A DNA stretch of 64,000 nt from Oncomelania hupensis (Eukaryota > Mollusca > Gastropoda > Littorinimorpha > Pomatiopsidae), in assembly GCA_036898135.1 (NCBI GenBank), contig CM072515.1:23999194-24063193 (forward strand), given 5' to 3'. Shown here piece by piece: positions 1-10,251 of this stretch. Positions within the stretch are counted from its first letter, which is position 1, and every line of letters begins with the position of its first letter. The notes under the pieces are model-generated. The model worked only from the letters and a program-made list of their open reading frames with translations. It did not search any database and was not told the origin of the DNA. Position numbers and translations under genes: made by a program.

Positions 1-106
1 GCACCAGGGTGTGCGTGCATGACCAGTCAGGGTGCGAATGCACTTTCCTGTGCGCATGTCTGTCACCCGTATATTGTGGTCTCCATGGGCAGAAGCAACC
101 TTCATT
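1..106 (-). CDS. AMBRA1: AMBRA1-like protein, WD40 exon (partial, runs off left edge)
   Basis: AMBRA1 is a WD40 adaptor for cullin-RING ubiquitin ligases that promotes autophagy. Read on the minus strand after the acceptor TTCCAG, this exon encodes the start of the WD40 propeller. It includes HNIRVTDMRTGKC and GHARTPWC, which match the vertebrate AMBRA1 region ending TGKC...GH.RTPWC as I know the family. The incoming phase needs one base to finish a Lys codon, and the upstream exon (932-993) supplies AA, so the join is exact. The frame stays open to position 1. Assignment rests on this motif and on the STFLL...FSPD segment in the previous exon. Confidence 0.8.
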
Positions 107-214
107 CTGGAAGCAAACAGTTTATTTTGTCACAACTTAGCACCAGTTCTGAATCAATATTTGTAAATTATACAAGCCTGGAACATTAGTGTAGATTTAT
201 AAGACCTACGTGTT

Positions 215-282
215 AGTTAATCATTGTTTATTGGGTCCAGCGGACTGCAAAAGAGCTGAATCAGCACCACAGATGTTTTATT
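215..282 (-). mobile_element. TGTAA-family retroposon, short 3' fragment
   Basis: Contains GGGTCCAGCGGACTGCAAA and GCTGAATCAG, the 3' end (read on minus) of the variant also seen at 40741-41350. The tail is TTAG-like rather than TTACA. It lies in an AMBRA1 intron. No TSD recognised. Confidence 0.55.
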
Positions 283-572
283 AACATCTTCATTCAATCA
301 TTGAGATGATAAGACTCAAGCAAGCACTCAGTCACACACATTCTCACCACATACACAAAGCCATAGATTTAAAATAACCTGTGTATTTTAACACAACATA
401 CACAAAACATAAATAGACATGAAGCAACCCAACATTTCCACATATAATATATCTATTTCTGTTATGCTGCTTACAGTTGCAACATACAAAGTTTCAAAAT
501 CGCCATCTGTTATAAAATTCACAGTAAAGGTGTCCCAGTAACATTTCAGTCATTGGTGACAGAATGGTTTGG

Positions 573-845
573 AGCCGCCGTTTTCTCTAGACCAGCTAAA
601 TGAGGGTGTTGCCTATTTCCTCTCCCTTGCTGCTTTGCCTCCCATGGTTCTAAACAGATCCAGGTATTCATTCACAACTGCGTGGACTGAGATGTGTTGA
701 GTTCTTGTTTCAATCTTTTTGTGTTATTTGGTGGTAGCCTTCCAAGCATGGTCACCCATCCAAGTACTAACCCTTCCAGACGTTGCTTAACATAAAACAT
801 TGCTAGCCTGTGCCCAGACCACTATTCACTACACTACTACGCCAC
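573..845 (-). mobile_element. 5S rRNA-derived SINE, copy 1
   Basis: On the minus strand the head contains GTTAAGCAACGTC and then TTAGTACTTGGATGGGTGAC, which is the internal promoter region (intermediate element and box C) of 5S rRNA. The body matches a second copy at 42509-42868, including a shared TCTCTAG.CCAGCT segment near the 3' end. The 5' part of 5S is diverged, so this is a 5S-derived SINE (SINE3 type) and not a 5S gene. No convincing TSD. Confidence 0.75.
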
Positions 846-931
846 CCTGGTTAATAATTGAGGTAAACATTTTTAAAAAATATATAAAATACTACATCTT
901 AGTACTTTAAACTGTGAATAAACTGACTTAC

Positions 932-993
932 TTATCAGGACTGAAGTCAAGAAGAAAAGTTGACTTTGGTTCTCCTGCACCAAGCTCACATTG
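932..993 (-). CDS. AMBRA1: AMBRA1-like protein, second coding exon
   Basis: A 62-nt minus-strand exon with a strong acceptor (pyrimidine-rich tract then CCAG) and a perfect GTAAGT donor. It encodes QCELGAGEPKSTFLLDFSP followed by Asp and a split Lys codon. STFLL.FSPD is the segment just before the first WD40 strand in AMBRA1 proteins. It enters in phase 0 and leaves in phase 2, compatible with both neighbouring exons. It was too short to appear as an ORF. Confidence 0.8.
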
Positions 994-1236
994 CTGGAAA
1001 AACAAAAAAAAATGCCAGACTTGATTCACAAAATCATAGTCTCTTTCTCTCACATTTACACACACAAGAAGAAATACATCAGTTCAATAACATATAGCAG
1101 GTGTCACACTACTTGTAAAAGTATGCATTGGCCTCATATTTTCTGTGTGAATTTATTAACACATATTTAATATTTAAGAGTTTCATTTTCAAAATATTTT
1201 AAAATACAATTATGAACGATTTTTTTAAAAACAAAC

Positions 1237-1369
1237 CTGGTTATGCATAGGGGTTGCAGACAATTTCTCAAGCCATCTGTTCAGCTGGTTGTGACATTCC
1301 TTGTATTGAGAAGACTGCAAGCATCCTGTCTCTCGTTGGTGTAAATACCCCACAATTCCCTTCATCATT
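1237..1369 (-). CDS. AMBRA1: AMBRA1-like protein, first coding exon
   Basis: Minus-strand exon bounded by acceptor CTCTGCAG and donor GTTTGT. After one leading base it opens with ATGATG and encodes 44 residues ending PMHNQ, leaving in phase 0. Counting from this ATG gives about 54 residues before STFLL, close to the vertebrate AMBRA1 N-terminal extension, so I take 1366-1368 as the likely start. The acceptor directly before it implies a 5' untranslated exon further upstream (at higher coordinates), which I could not place. Confidence 0.65.
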
Positions 1370-1479
1370 CTGCAGAGATTGACATTTTTAAAATCTATAG
1401 AATTATTATATTACATAATATAAACAAAATCAAAATGGTACAGAGAAACTTTACCAGATGTATACTGGACTTTATAAGG

Positions 1480-1810
1480 ATCTTGCAGAGATTAAAGCAT
1501 CTTTGGCTTCCTAGTCTTGAGTAAAGATGCCTGAGAGGAGATATAATAGAGGTTTACAAAATCCTGCACAAAAAGTATGATCCCAAAACCACAAAGACCT
1601 TTTTATTTAAATCAGATAGCACATGGTCAGGATTACAAATTAGTTAAGAAGACTACTAGTTTATGTCAGCACTTTTTTACTAACAGGACTACTAACACTT
1701 GGAACAGTCTGCAGAAGGAAGTTGTCACAGCTGATTCCACAAATTCATTTAAGAGTAGACAGGATAAATGTTTATCTAGTTTACTAAAAAATGTTTATCT
1801 AGTTTGATGT
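1480..1810 (+). mobile_element. CR1/L2-like LINE remnant, C-terminal end of pol
   Basis: The translation RRGDIIEVYKILHKK overlaps the in-frame segment 1577-1807, which contains TNTWNSLQKEVV and STNSFKSRQDK. This matches the end of CR1-clade reverse transcriptases (NSLPxEVV...NSFKxxLDK in the family). It is degenerate, with a stop inside the upstream part, and lacks the catalytic domain. It lies upstream of the AMBRA1-like coding exons, in the opposite orientation. Confidence 0.7.
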
Positions 1811-1817
1811 TCTCCAC

Positions 1818-2352
1818 TGAGCAAACAAAACTCTGGGTTTCCTCAGAAGAAACCTAAAGACCTCAAACAAGAAACTAAAGCAAACGGCCTATCGAGCGCT
1901 TGTGCGTCCAATCCTGGAGTACGCCTGCCCTGTGTGGGATCCTCACACATCTGATGGCTTCAAAGCCATCGAGAGAATCCAACGCCGAGCTGCACGATGG
2001 GTCTCAAACCCGTACCGGCAGATATCAAGCGTGGACCAGATGATGAAAGATTTGCAGTGGCCCTCACTCCAGGTGAGGACGAAAGAATAAGACTGATGAC
2101 CTTCTACAAATTTCATCATGGTCTAACAATTAATGATCGACAGCCGATTCAAACCAAAACCCAGCTCCCGACAAAAACGCAGCTCCCGCCGGTACCACCC
2201 AGACTCCTATGATATTCCATCCCAATGAACCAACTACAGACAAAAAAAGCTTCTTTTTCTGCACCATCACAGAATGGAACTCCCTGCCCGCTATTGTCAC
2301 TTCAGCAGACTCCCTGACCTCTTCCCAGGCCAGGATTCAGCTCCTCCAATAA
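1818..2352 (+). mobile_element. Jockey-like LINE remnant, C-terminal part of pol
   Basis: Frame pieces give YRALVRPILEYACPVWDPHT, then ERIQRRAARWVSN, then after breaks EWNSLPAIVTSADSLTSSQ and a stop near 2350. This is the typical thumb/C-terminal region of Jockey- or Rex-type LINE reverse transcriptases. At least two frameshifts or stops. The 3' part probably continues to the GAA-rich tail near 3090-3109, interrupted by the RTE-like insertion at 2400-2938. Confidence 0.7.
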
Positions 2353-2399
2353 ATAAAACCCCTATCCCCTTACCCAAATCCCCTTCCCATCCCTTCCCC

Positions 2400-2938
2400 A
2401 ACTGCTGCCCTGACAGGTTGAAACCCATTTGGAAAGACAGGAACATCAGTCTACATTTCAAAGTAAGACTGCTGAGCTCCCTTGTCATCTCCATCTTCCT
2501 ATATGCTTGCAAAGCATGGACCCTCACAGCAGATCTACAACGAAGAATACAAAGCATGGAGATGAGGTGCTACAGAAGACTTCTGGGCATTTCCTATACC
2601 CAACACATCACCAACGACGAAGTCCGACATACCATCACACAAGCCATTGACAACACGATGACCTGCTCACAGTGGTGAAGAAACGGAAACTCCGATGGTA
2701 TGGCCACGTCACCAGATCATCAGGCCTTGCAAAGACCATTCTGCAAGGCACAGTGCAAGGAGGTAGAAGAAGAGGGAGACCAAAAAAGAGGTGGGAGGAC
2801 AACATTTGAGAATGGACTGGTTTGACACTGAGCGAAGCCATCAGGGCTGCTGAGGACAGAGAAAGATGGAGTATGCTGGTTAAAAGATCATCTATGGTGC
2901 CCCTATGACCTCCGTGTTACGGGACAGGATAAGATAGG
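2400..2938 (+). mobile_element. RTE-like LINE (GGATA-tailed family), copy 1, 5' truncated
   Basis: Encodes the C-terminal domain shared by the family (SLVISIFLYAC.AWTLTADLQ, CYRRLLGISYTQH) and ends with a GGATA-type tail. It is flanked by an exact 11-bp direct repeat ATCCCTTCCCC at 2389-2399 and 2939-2949, a TSD that shows insertion into the tail region of the older Jockey-like remnant. A frame break near 2640-2680 separates the two halves of the C-terminal domain. Confidence 0.85.
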
Positions 2939-2949
2939 ATCCCTTCCCC

Positions 2950-4077
2950 TGCCCAGATGCACCACATTGTCCCATCCCCCTGATCTAAAACAATTAAACA
3001 GCAGCCCCTCCGACCCCCCCCCCCTCCCCTCATCTCAGTGCAGCAAGTTTCTTCAACATATAATTCAAGTTGGCTGCCTACAACAAAGAAGAAGAAGAAG
3101 AAGAAGAAGACGTGTGGGGATCTCATCGTGGTAGGCAAATTCCTCAGACAACTAATGCCTGAAATCTTTCCATACAGTTAAAGAATGTGCTTTCTGAAAT
3201 GCACCTAAATCAGAGGGCAAACGGCTGACAGCATAAGATGCCATCTCTACTATACTATACTAAACTATATTATACTATATGTTTGCATACTTCGCAGCCT
3301 TGCTTTTCCAAAGCACTGTGGCACTCTTGATGGTTTAAAGACTGCGCAATTAAGACATACCTATTCAGCAACTGAGTGAACTTTACACTTAATAAAATTG
3401 CTGCTTTTATAATTGTTTCTTGTCGCTTGTGATCACTGTACCGAAGGCCTGACAATCACAATGTTTTTCTTTTTTGACATTGTTTGTAATAACGTGTGTC
3501 TGGCGAGTAAATTTCAGGAAGCTGGAACAATGCAGGGATCATCATATCATTGAGTTTGAAAAGTATTGTTCCACTAAAAACAAACTCAATATATAACTTG
3601 CATTCACATACCATACAAAGATTAAAATCGCATTTTCACACCCGCGAAAACAAAACAGAAACTAGAACCGTGCATGCAAAATAACAAATGTCATTCAACC
3701 AAACGATGATAAAACCATAAACAAAGTTTGATTGTAAGCAACCTACATACAGTTCTGTGAAAGAACGACCTGTATCTTCAATTATTTCCTCAACTGTGAT
3801 AAATACTGCAAATCAAAGTAGATCGAGGGCGATAAATACAACTGACGCATGAGTTTCCTCAACAAGAGGCGAAAAATACACTTCGGCAACGCTGTCAGTC
3901 TAAAATACCAGAATAAACCAAAATCCCCTTAATGTAATCCACAGGAGACGATCGGAAACAATCTCTCGGCCATACCTCTCTGTGCTTTCAAAAGACGACG
4001 CGGGCCGATCTGTTAATCAAGAATAAGCAGAACACCACAATCCCACAGAGTTTCACAAAATACATATTAATGCACTT
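2950..4077. other. Non-coding stretch, no gene seen
   Basis: Holds C-rich and (GAA)n low-complexity tracts up to about 3110, then unique-looking AT-rich sequence. No ORF with recognisable content. It lies upstream of the AMBRA1-like coding exons, so an untranslated first exon or promoter of that gene could be here, but I cannot point to one. Confidence 0.4.
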
Positions 4078-4685
4078 TCCTATCCTATCCTATCCCGTAA
4101 CTCGGAGGTCGTAGGGGCACCACAGATGATTGTTTAACCAGCGTGCTCCATCTTTCGCTGTCCTCAGCAACCCTCATGGCGTCGTGCAATGTCAAACCAG
4201 TTCATTCTCGAATGTTGTCCTCCCACCTCTTTTTTCGGTCTCCCTCTTCTTCTACCTCCTTGCATTGTGCCTTGCAGGATGGTCTTTGCAAGACCCGATG
4301 ATCTGGTGACGTGGCCATACCATCGGAGTTTCCGTTTCTTCACCACTGTGAGCAGGTCATCGTGTTGTCCAATGGCTTGTGTGATGGTCGGTCGGACTTC
4401 GTCGTTGGTGATGTGCTGAGTATAGGAAATGCCCAGAAGTCTTCTGTAGCACCTCATCTCCATGCTTTGTATTCTTCGTTGGAGATCTGCTGTGAGGGTC
4501 CATGTTTCGCAAGCGTATAGGAAGATGGAGATGACAAGGGAGCGCAGTAGTCTTACCTTGGAATGTAGACTGATGGTCCTGTCTTTCCAAACGGGCTTCA
4601 ACCTTGTCAGGGCAGCTGTTGTTTGTGCGATCCTGAGAGGATTTCATGTCGGGACCATGCTGATACAATGGCTCCTTAATATTTT
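4078..4685 (-). mobile_element. RTE-like LINE (GGATA-tailed family), copy 2, 5' truncated
   Basis: The left end is the inverted tail (TATCC repeats, then CGTAACTCGGAGGTCG). Read on minus, it encodes the family C-terminal domain from WKDRTISLHSKVRLLRSL to GRPKK, with a frameshift near the GRPKK/RWEDN junction. The catalytic part is absent. No clear TSD. Confidence 0.85.
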
Positions 4686-4750
4686 CTAATCTATATTCTA
4701 ATATATTTGGAATTTCTATTTTCAGAAAATGTATGCTTTCCCTTTACCTA

Positions 4751-4855
4751 TAAGCACAGGCTGTGAAGTCTGGTAGGCTTCAATTAGCCTACATACTATA
4801 CATATACGTATGTAGGCCTAATTGAGGTCTACGAGACTTCAAAGCCTGTGCTCTT
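4751..4855. repeat. Fold-back inverted repeat (MITE-like)
   Basis: Two arms of about 47 bp, 4751-4797 and 4809-4855, are imperfect reverse complements around a short AT-rich centre. The conserved blocks CACAGGCT, TGAAGTCT, TCAATTAG and CCTACATAC appear in both. No ORF. It could be a small fold-back or miniature inverted-repeat DNA element; no transposase is linked. Confidence 0.6.
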
Positions 4856-4859
4856 AGAA

Positions 4860-6434
4860 GGCCAACCGTGAAAAAATGAAAATACCGCCCACCACAGTGC
4901 ATTATGCTATCTACAGCTTTGCTATCTTTGATCCACTACAGGCGCCCAACTGGTGTAATGCTCCGGCGGGGGGTGAGTGGGTGGGGGGGGGGGGGGGGAG
5001 AGAACTAAAGAGAAAAACTTCCTAAAGACTGTCCTGCCGCTTTCTGCCAGCTCTAAAGATCGACGTAGTCTTCACAGGGTTACAGCGAATAGAACAGCGT
5101 CTAGATCGATGATAAGACAAACAACCCCCCCCACCCCCCCCCCACCCCCCCCCCCAAAAAAAAAGCACCCTAATGTATGAGTCTATATGACCACAAACTA
5201 TATGGTCCCTTCAATTCATCGTCTTTGTGCTCTAGCTACATGTTCGCCCAGAGTACGTGAATGTAGATCTATTATTCCCAGGGTTTGGGGTGTGCGCTTG
5301 TGTTTGTGTCCGTGCGCATATGTGCGAATCCTCAGATTTTCAACTTCTTTAATGTGAAATTGCAGTAAACACTGACTGAAGCCTCACATTAAAATACCGT
5401 ACCGACAACAACCTTCCATCCCCCACCCATTCCCCTTATCCCTACCTCTCAAGAATGTTTTGGTTGTGTTTTATCTACCATACATTAGGCGCAGTATAAT
5501 ATTATAACGCACAATAAAACTAAGAAGACTATATTATATTATGAAGACCATATTGTACGAATCTTGACTGCGTTCCTACAGATTTTAAGATTTTACTCAA
5601 CGTAGTACAAGACGCTTAAGTCGAAGTTGAGGAAAACAGTATCGCCTTGTAGTCCGCACAGTAGCCTACTACGCGGTAACCTATTCAAAGAATCGACTCA
5701 TCTCCTACCCTCCTTCCTCCCTCCCTTACTTACACATCTTCCAACCGTCTCTTCCGAATGAATTGCCGAGGAAAAAGTACATACAGGCTGTATGAAAACA
5801 ACAAACATATGTTACAAAGCAACTGTATTATTTTATTATGGTTTAAACGCCAAAAACACGATTTGAATTACTTAAATTACCAAAGGCAATGCGGTCTGCC
5901 TGCAAATCAAGTAAACAGTCAACAGAATTAGTGTACTATACACAGACGATGAGACCGCAAAATAATTCAAGATTGGTGGATCTATTGACATAGGCAGAAA
6001 ACAAAATAAGCACGCAAGTAAAAACAGTTGAACAAACTTAAAATTTACACACACCCACGCACACCCTTACACAACACACACACACACATGCGTACATGCA
6101 CGCACTGCATGACGCAATCGCGTGACACACGCGCATCTCAGTCTCGTCCACGCACACATACAGGCGTTAATTCATTTAGATCAAAGCTTACATGCAGTCC
6201 ATGTCCTTTAAAAAAATGTAAAATCTAATAAATTGACTGCTTTATCCCATTTACTGATCGCAGAACTTAGAAGCGGACCCACCGAGCATGTCCTAATGAC
6301 GGCAATGGGATGTACTACGCTACATAATCCAAGTGTTTAATAAAATAAGACAGGATTTTTTCGCTGGTGTCTTTAACAAGTGATGGTATTGGTTCTGCTC
6401 TAGTCGAGCCTTGTCGAGGTTCCCGAATGTTTTC
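4860..6434. other. Non-coding, 3' flank of the membrane-protein gene
   Basis: Contains G-runs near 4982-4999, C-runs near 5126-5153 and CA-rich patches near 6050-6090. On the minus strand an ATTAAA hexamer lies at 6336-6341, about 95 bases after the stop codon of the gene at 6435-14445; it could be its polyadenylation signal. No other gene seen. Confidence 0.4.
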
Positions 6435-6944
6435 CTAATCCGTTGCGCGTCCATTTTTCAGTTTCGTGACCTTCACGTAACCTTTCCCTCTTTTAGCCAG
6501 TTTCCCGTGAGCATCCGGAGATCTCCCTTCTACACCTGATGGAGCAGACAAGTCACATAATCCCTGTACGTCCCGCATTTTTCCATCCTCCTCTTCCTGT
6601 ACAGCAGGCCCGGTCAACGCGGTCTGGCTTGTATTCTTTCCCTTTCCGGTGTCATCGTTGTCCTTTATTTTCTTCTCCTCTTTGTTGGCGCTTTTCGCTA
6701 TTTCTGCTTCCTCCTCTTCCTCCTCCTCTTCCTCATCCATGAGCATCTGTTCATCTTCCATAGCAACTGCGGTCTTCGGCTGTCTCTCATTGTTCTGATC
6801 CAGGAAGCAGAGTTTGACGGCGTGTTCCGTGTCTACAGAGCTGAGGTCCAGGGTCATTTGGCTGTCGCCAGTTACCAGCTGCAGGATGGGCATGTTGGCC
6901 AGGGCCGGAGCAAAGACACGAGCTGCACTATTTATGCTCCCAGT
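6435..6944 (-). CDS. Type I membrane protein, exon 6 (acidic cytoplasmic tail, stop)
   Basis: The last exon of the six-exon minus-strand gene. Acceptor TTTTCTTGCAG precedes ACT GGG in phase 0, which fits the phase-0 donor of the previous exon. It encodes 169 residues (about 467-635). The tail is hydrophilic and contains a run of nine Glu (about 537-545, from the CCT/CTT-rich stretch at 6700-6735), many Lys/Asp, and ends KVTKLKNGRATD. A GYVKV segment near the end holds the only obvious YxxV-type motif; a signalling role for it is speculation. No enzymatic domain recognised. Confidence 0.7.
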   Translation of the reverse strand, partial: TGSINSAARVFAPALANMPILQLVTGDSQMTLDLSSVDTEHAVKLCFLDQNNERQPKTAVAMEDEQMLMDEEEEEEEEEAEIAKSANKEEKKIKDNDDTGKGKNTSQTALTGPAVQEEEDGKMRDVQGLCDLSAPSGVEGRSPDAHGKLAKRGKGYVKVTKLKNGRATD

Positions 6945-7364
6945 CTGCAAGAAAAGAACTGGTCAGTCACTATAGTTAGTCAAACACAGGGACATTTTTT
7001 TTTGGGAAAGAGGGAGGGAAGGAGGGGATTATTGGGGGGGGGGGGGGGTGAGGGAGAAGGAGTGAGGGCAATTTAATCATGAGCATTTACAACGTTCCGC
7101 AAATACACAGAATGGAGTTTTATAGTCACAGTAGACTAGACATACATTTGATGTACGTTTTTGTGCAGGCAAAACAATCCTATATAGTTTATATAAGAGA
7201 TGAATTCTGCTTTGTACTCGTACAATATACTAAGTCTAACTTTTAACATATCATGGTTGTATGGTTTTTTTTAAAATTTAATTTTATTTATTTTTATATT
7301 TATTTGTCTTTGTTATTTTAAGAGACCAGTAAAGCCTAGGCATGGTGCTTTGAGCCGTCCTTAC

Positions 7365-7577
7365 AGAATCCTCTTTGTGCAGATCGAGGACACTGGGTAT
7401 AGTGGAGTTCGGCGACTCTGTATTGTAGCTGCCAGATTCAATGTTGTCCTCGCCAGTCACGGCATTCTTACCGCCCAAGGTGCTTAGCTCGCTTTGCAGA
7501 TCCCACGTCCCACCCAATGTCCTTCTCGCACTCGCCTTCGCCACCGTAGACGCGCTCTGGATGGTCTCAAAACGTAC
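7365..7577 (-). CDS. Type I membrane protein, exon 5 (cytoplasmic)
   Basis: A 213-nt phase 0-0 exon, acceptor AATGTGCAG and donor GTAAGG. It encodes 71 residues beginning VRFETIQSASTVAKASARR and ending HKEDS. Polar and Ser/Thr/Asn-rich, as expected for a disordered cytoplasmic segment. The open frame extends past both ends into intron, but both splice sites lie in frame and the exact phase match with neighbours supports these borders. Confidence 0.65.
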
Positions 7578-7924
7578 CTGCACATTGTAGGGATGTAGGT
7601 TGAAGCAGTACAATAATGTTCGTATTACCCCGATTTATTTTATTTATTTGTGGAGCAGGGTGTAAGATACAAAAATAACCCAAACCCATTCTGATTTTCA
7701 CACTAAATTAGAAGTAGGCCTAGGGAGGCTATAGGATGATCCCAAGTCAGCCTTCAAATGCTGAGCTGTATAATTACCACACTTTGTTATATAGCGGGTC
7801 GTGACAATTGAGGAAATAAACAGCCGAAATAGTTATGAATGATAATTATGCCTGTTCTATTTATTACTATAATCTAAGACTTATTATATTGGTGGTAGAT
7901 GCCGGCTACACAAGGAGCACGAAC

Positions 7925-8247
7925 CTCTTTGACTGCCCGCACGTTCTTCTTGGTGGCGTCCCCTGTCGCTTCAGACACGGAGTCTTTTTTCGGATTATAC
8001 TTGGAGTTTTCTGTACGCTTTCTCGCGTCTATCTGGCCTGGGGAGCGGGTGTGGCCTGGGTAGACATCCAGAGGGACGTCAGCGGTGGTGTACTGATGAC
8101 CGGACAAGAAGACATAGACCCCTACCCCCAGAAATCCCAACACTAGCATACACATAACGAAGGCCACGACCGTTGCCTTGGCTGTTTCTTTGCTGGCAGC
8201 CATGTCGTCGTGTTTAGGTTTGAAACCCATCGACCAGCTTTGCGATT
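7925..8247 (-). CDS. Type I membrane protein, exon 4 (transmembrane helix)
   Basis: Acceptor TTATGTGCGCAG; donor GAG/GTTCGT (a weaker donor). The 323-nt exon enters in phase 1 and leaves in phase 0. Residues about 288-395. A juxtamembrane basic/polar stretch is followed by a single hydrophobic helix of about 24 residues (ATVVAFVMCMLVLGFLGVGV and on, about 312-335), then a basic cytoplasmic segment with DARKRTENSKYNPKK. This is the only membrane span in the joined protein apart from the signal peptide, which sets the type I topology. Confidence 0.75.
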
Positions 8248-8354
8248 CTGCGCACATAAACGGAACATGTTAGCAGGAATAAAATAAGGTGAGTTAGGGC
8301 GGAGGCATACTAATATAATGTGCAAGATTATGTGTAAACGCTCTTACACTCACG

Positions 8355-8373
8355 TATCAGGGGCGGATCAAGG
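8355..8373. repeat. CAGGGGCGGATC end-like motif
   Basis: CAGGGGCGGATC here and its complement GATCCGCCCCTG at 20822-20833 look like terminal repeats of small DNA transposons. Each appears as a single end without a partner, so only a weak relic can be claimed. It lies in the intron between exons 3 and 4 of the membrane-protein gene. Confidence 0.25.
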
Positions 8374-9056
8374 TTTGATCATGGATGAAGTGAAGGGCGG
8401 CGTCACGTGGGGTGATAGGTGGCTGAGGGGTGGGGGGGTGGGGGGGGGGGGGGGGGGGGAGGATTCACCAACACATTTTATACGCTAATTTCCGGTTTCC
8501 AGCATGGTTAAACTACTGAGCTTTGACAGGCGTTCAAAGAATTATCATAAGCTTCAAATTGCACGTTTTCTTATTTGTTTTATTTTATTTTTTTTGGTGG
8601 GGGAGGGGGGGGGGGGGTATTTTTTATTTGTTTATTTTTGTTGTGAATGTCGAGGAAAGGGGAGAGAGCCTCAGGGAGGGAGCACTGCCTCGTCCTCCCC
8701 TGCATACAATGCAGCTAAAACTTCGAAGGCCAACGCCCATACGACTCACATGACTTCAGAATCTATTCACAATATTTTCTTCATCAAAATTGAAGTGACC
8801 AATACGGACGGAGTTTTAAAATACTGAACCAAAAACCTGCATTAATGCGCAAAGGAAATACCGACTTTTACCTAGAGATGACTTGACGACCCCATGACCA
8901 TGAACACTCAGATATCATGTATTCTGTCGAAATGCAATACCATCCTTGAAATTACCTTGATCTTGGGATTACCATATTATATTTCCATAAATGCTCCTGT
9001 AAGATCAAATAAACCAATATTGATTCATACTGCGCGTAAATGCAGGGAGCAATATT

Positions 9057-9125
9057 AGAAGACGGAAAGATCTTATATGTATTTTTAAAATTTAGATTTA
9101 CTGCATCCAATACCATTTATTAAGT
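9057..9125 (-). mobile_element. tRNA-SINE fragment (body only)
   Basis: GACGGAAAGAT...TTTAAAATTTAGATTTACTGCATCC...TACCATTTATT resembles the central body of the SINE copies at 23725-24030 and 27004-27459. No head or tail is left. Intronic. Confidence 0.45.
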
Positions 9126-9180
9126 CTACATCATTCGTCATCACCAACAACGCGGAAACCATCATCAAATCATCATTGAC

Positions 9181-9239
<59 letters not shown>
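9181..9239. repeat. (ATC)n microsatellite
   Basis: About 20 near-perfect trinucleotide units in the intron just after the donor of membrane-protein exon 3. Confidence 0.95.
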
Positions 9240-9242
<3 letters not shown>

Positions 9243-9291
9243 AACATAATTAACAACAGCACCCCCACTCCACCATCACCACCAACAACAC

Positions 9292-9598
9292 CTCGAATGA
9301 ACGATCTCCCGTCCTTGGTTATTGCAAAATCTGGCGGCAGCCATGGTGCGGTTGTAACATTGTCTACGACGACGTCCAGGTAAACGGAGCTGGTGACGGT
9401 GGCGTTGCTGCTGTAGCGGCAGCGGAAGCGGCAGGAATAAGGGATGGGAAGAGAGAGAGAGGTGGAGAGGATGGTCCAGCAGCTAGAGGTGTTGGCGTAG
9501 GACGTGATGGAAGTGTTGGCTAGCACGAACTGCACGCCGCGCCACTGCACCTCTTTACTCAGCACCTGCCACTGAAGCCGCGGTGCTTTGCTCCCCAC
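9292..9598 (-). CDS. Type I membrane protein, exon 3 (ectodomain)
   Basis: Acceptor TTGATGGCAG, donor G/GTGTTG; phase 0 in, phase 1 out. Encodes about 102 residues with sequons NTS, NTSS, NATV and NVTT and the cysteine pattern SSCW...YSCRFRCRY, then VYLDVVVDN, which reads like paired beta strands of an extracellular domain. An Ig-like fold is possible but not proven. The frame runs on past the donor into the (ATC)n microsatellite at 9181-9239, which would give an artificial poly-Asp tail; splicing removes it. Confidence 0.7.
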
Positions 9599-9934
9599 CT
9601 GCCATCAACAACAATGGACCTTTTGCCGCTTTAGGGCTGCTATTAAAGGTTATAATCGGCCCGAAAGAGACGCTGACCCCAGTGTGAGTGTCAAAGGCTG
9701 TTGCTGGCATACGCTTACACGCAGCCTAAGCTTGATAGATCACTGACACTCCGCCAGCGTCAAGGTCGCCTGTTTAGTGGGAACCGGTCTTACCTTGACA
9801 AATCTTTTGACTGGGTCATTAGTCCGATGGGCGAGTTCAAAATGCTGAACAATCTGCGCGCACCCGTAGGTGGTAAACAGCATTATCTAGCAAGCACCTC
9901 GAAGCACTATTTCATCATCAGCAAAAATAATATT

Positions 9935-10172
9935 ATGGGCCTAGAAACATTACATTACATTACATTACATAATTGTTGCTTTAGGTCCAGCGGACTCTTC
10001 CGAGCCAAATCAGGACCGGACCTAGAAACAATTGGTATCATTGGAAAAGCGCTATGGGCCTAGAAACATTACATTACATTACATTACATAATTGTTGCTT
10101 TAGGTCCAGCGGACTCTTCCGAGCCAAATCAGGACCGGACCTAGAAACAATTGGTATCATTGGAAAAGCGCT
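9935..10172. repeat. Exact 119-bp tandem duplication containing a truncated retroposon
   Basis: 9935-10053 and 10054-10172 are identical. Each unit holds a 71-bp 5'-truncated TGTAA-family insertion (9950-10020; duplicate 10069-10139, minus) flanked by the 10-bp TSD CCTAGAAACA (9940-9949 and 10021-10030). After the second unit the sequence continues GCGCTATATAAGAATGAT, the 3' end of another SINE-like element. So the insertion came first and the duplication later, unless the duplication is an assembly artefact. Intronic. Confidence 0.85.
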
Positions 10173-10251
10173 ATATAAGAATGATAGGATAATAATAAAA
10201 AATAACAAACTTTTTTGGGTGTGGGGTGGGTGGATGTGGGGCTTTACTTAC

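Noticed and set aside
720..845. 5S rRNA gene
   Set aside because: Only the internal promoter part matches; the rest of 5S is diverged and fused to a SINE body.
7835..8146. 103-residue plus-strand frame
   Set aside because: Lies antisense to exon 4 of the receptor gene, which has splice sites, a membrane helix and matching phases.
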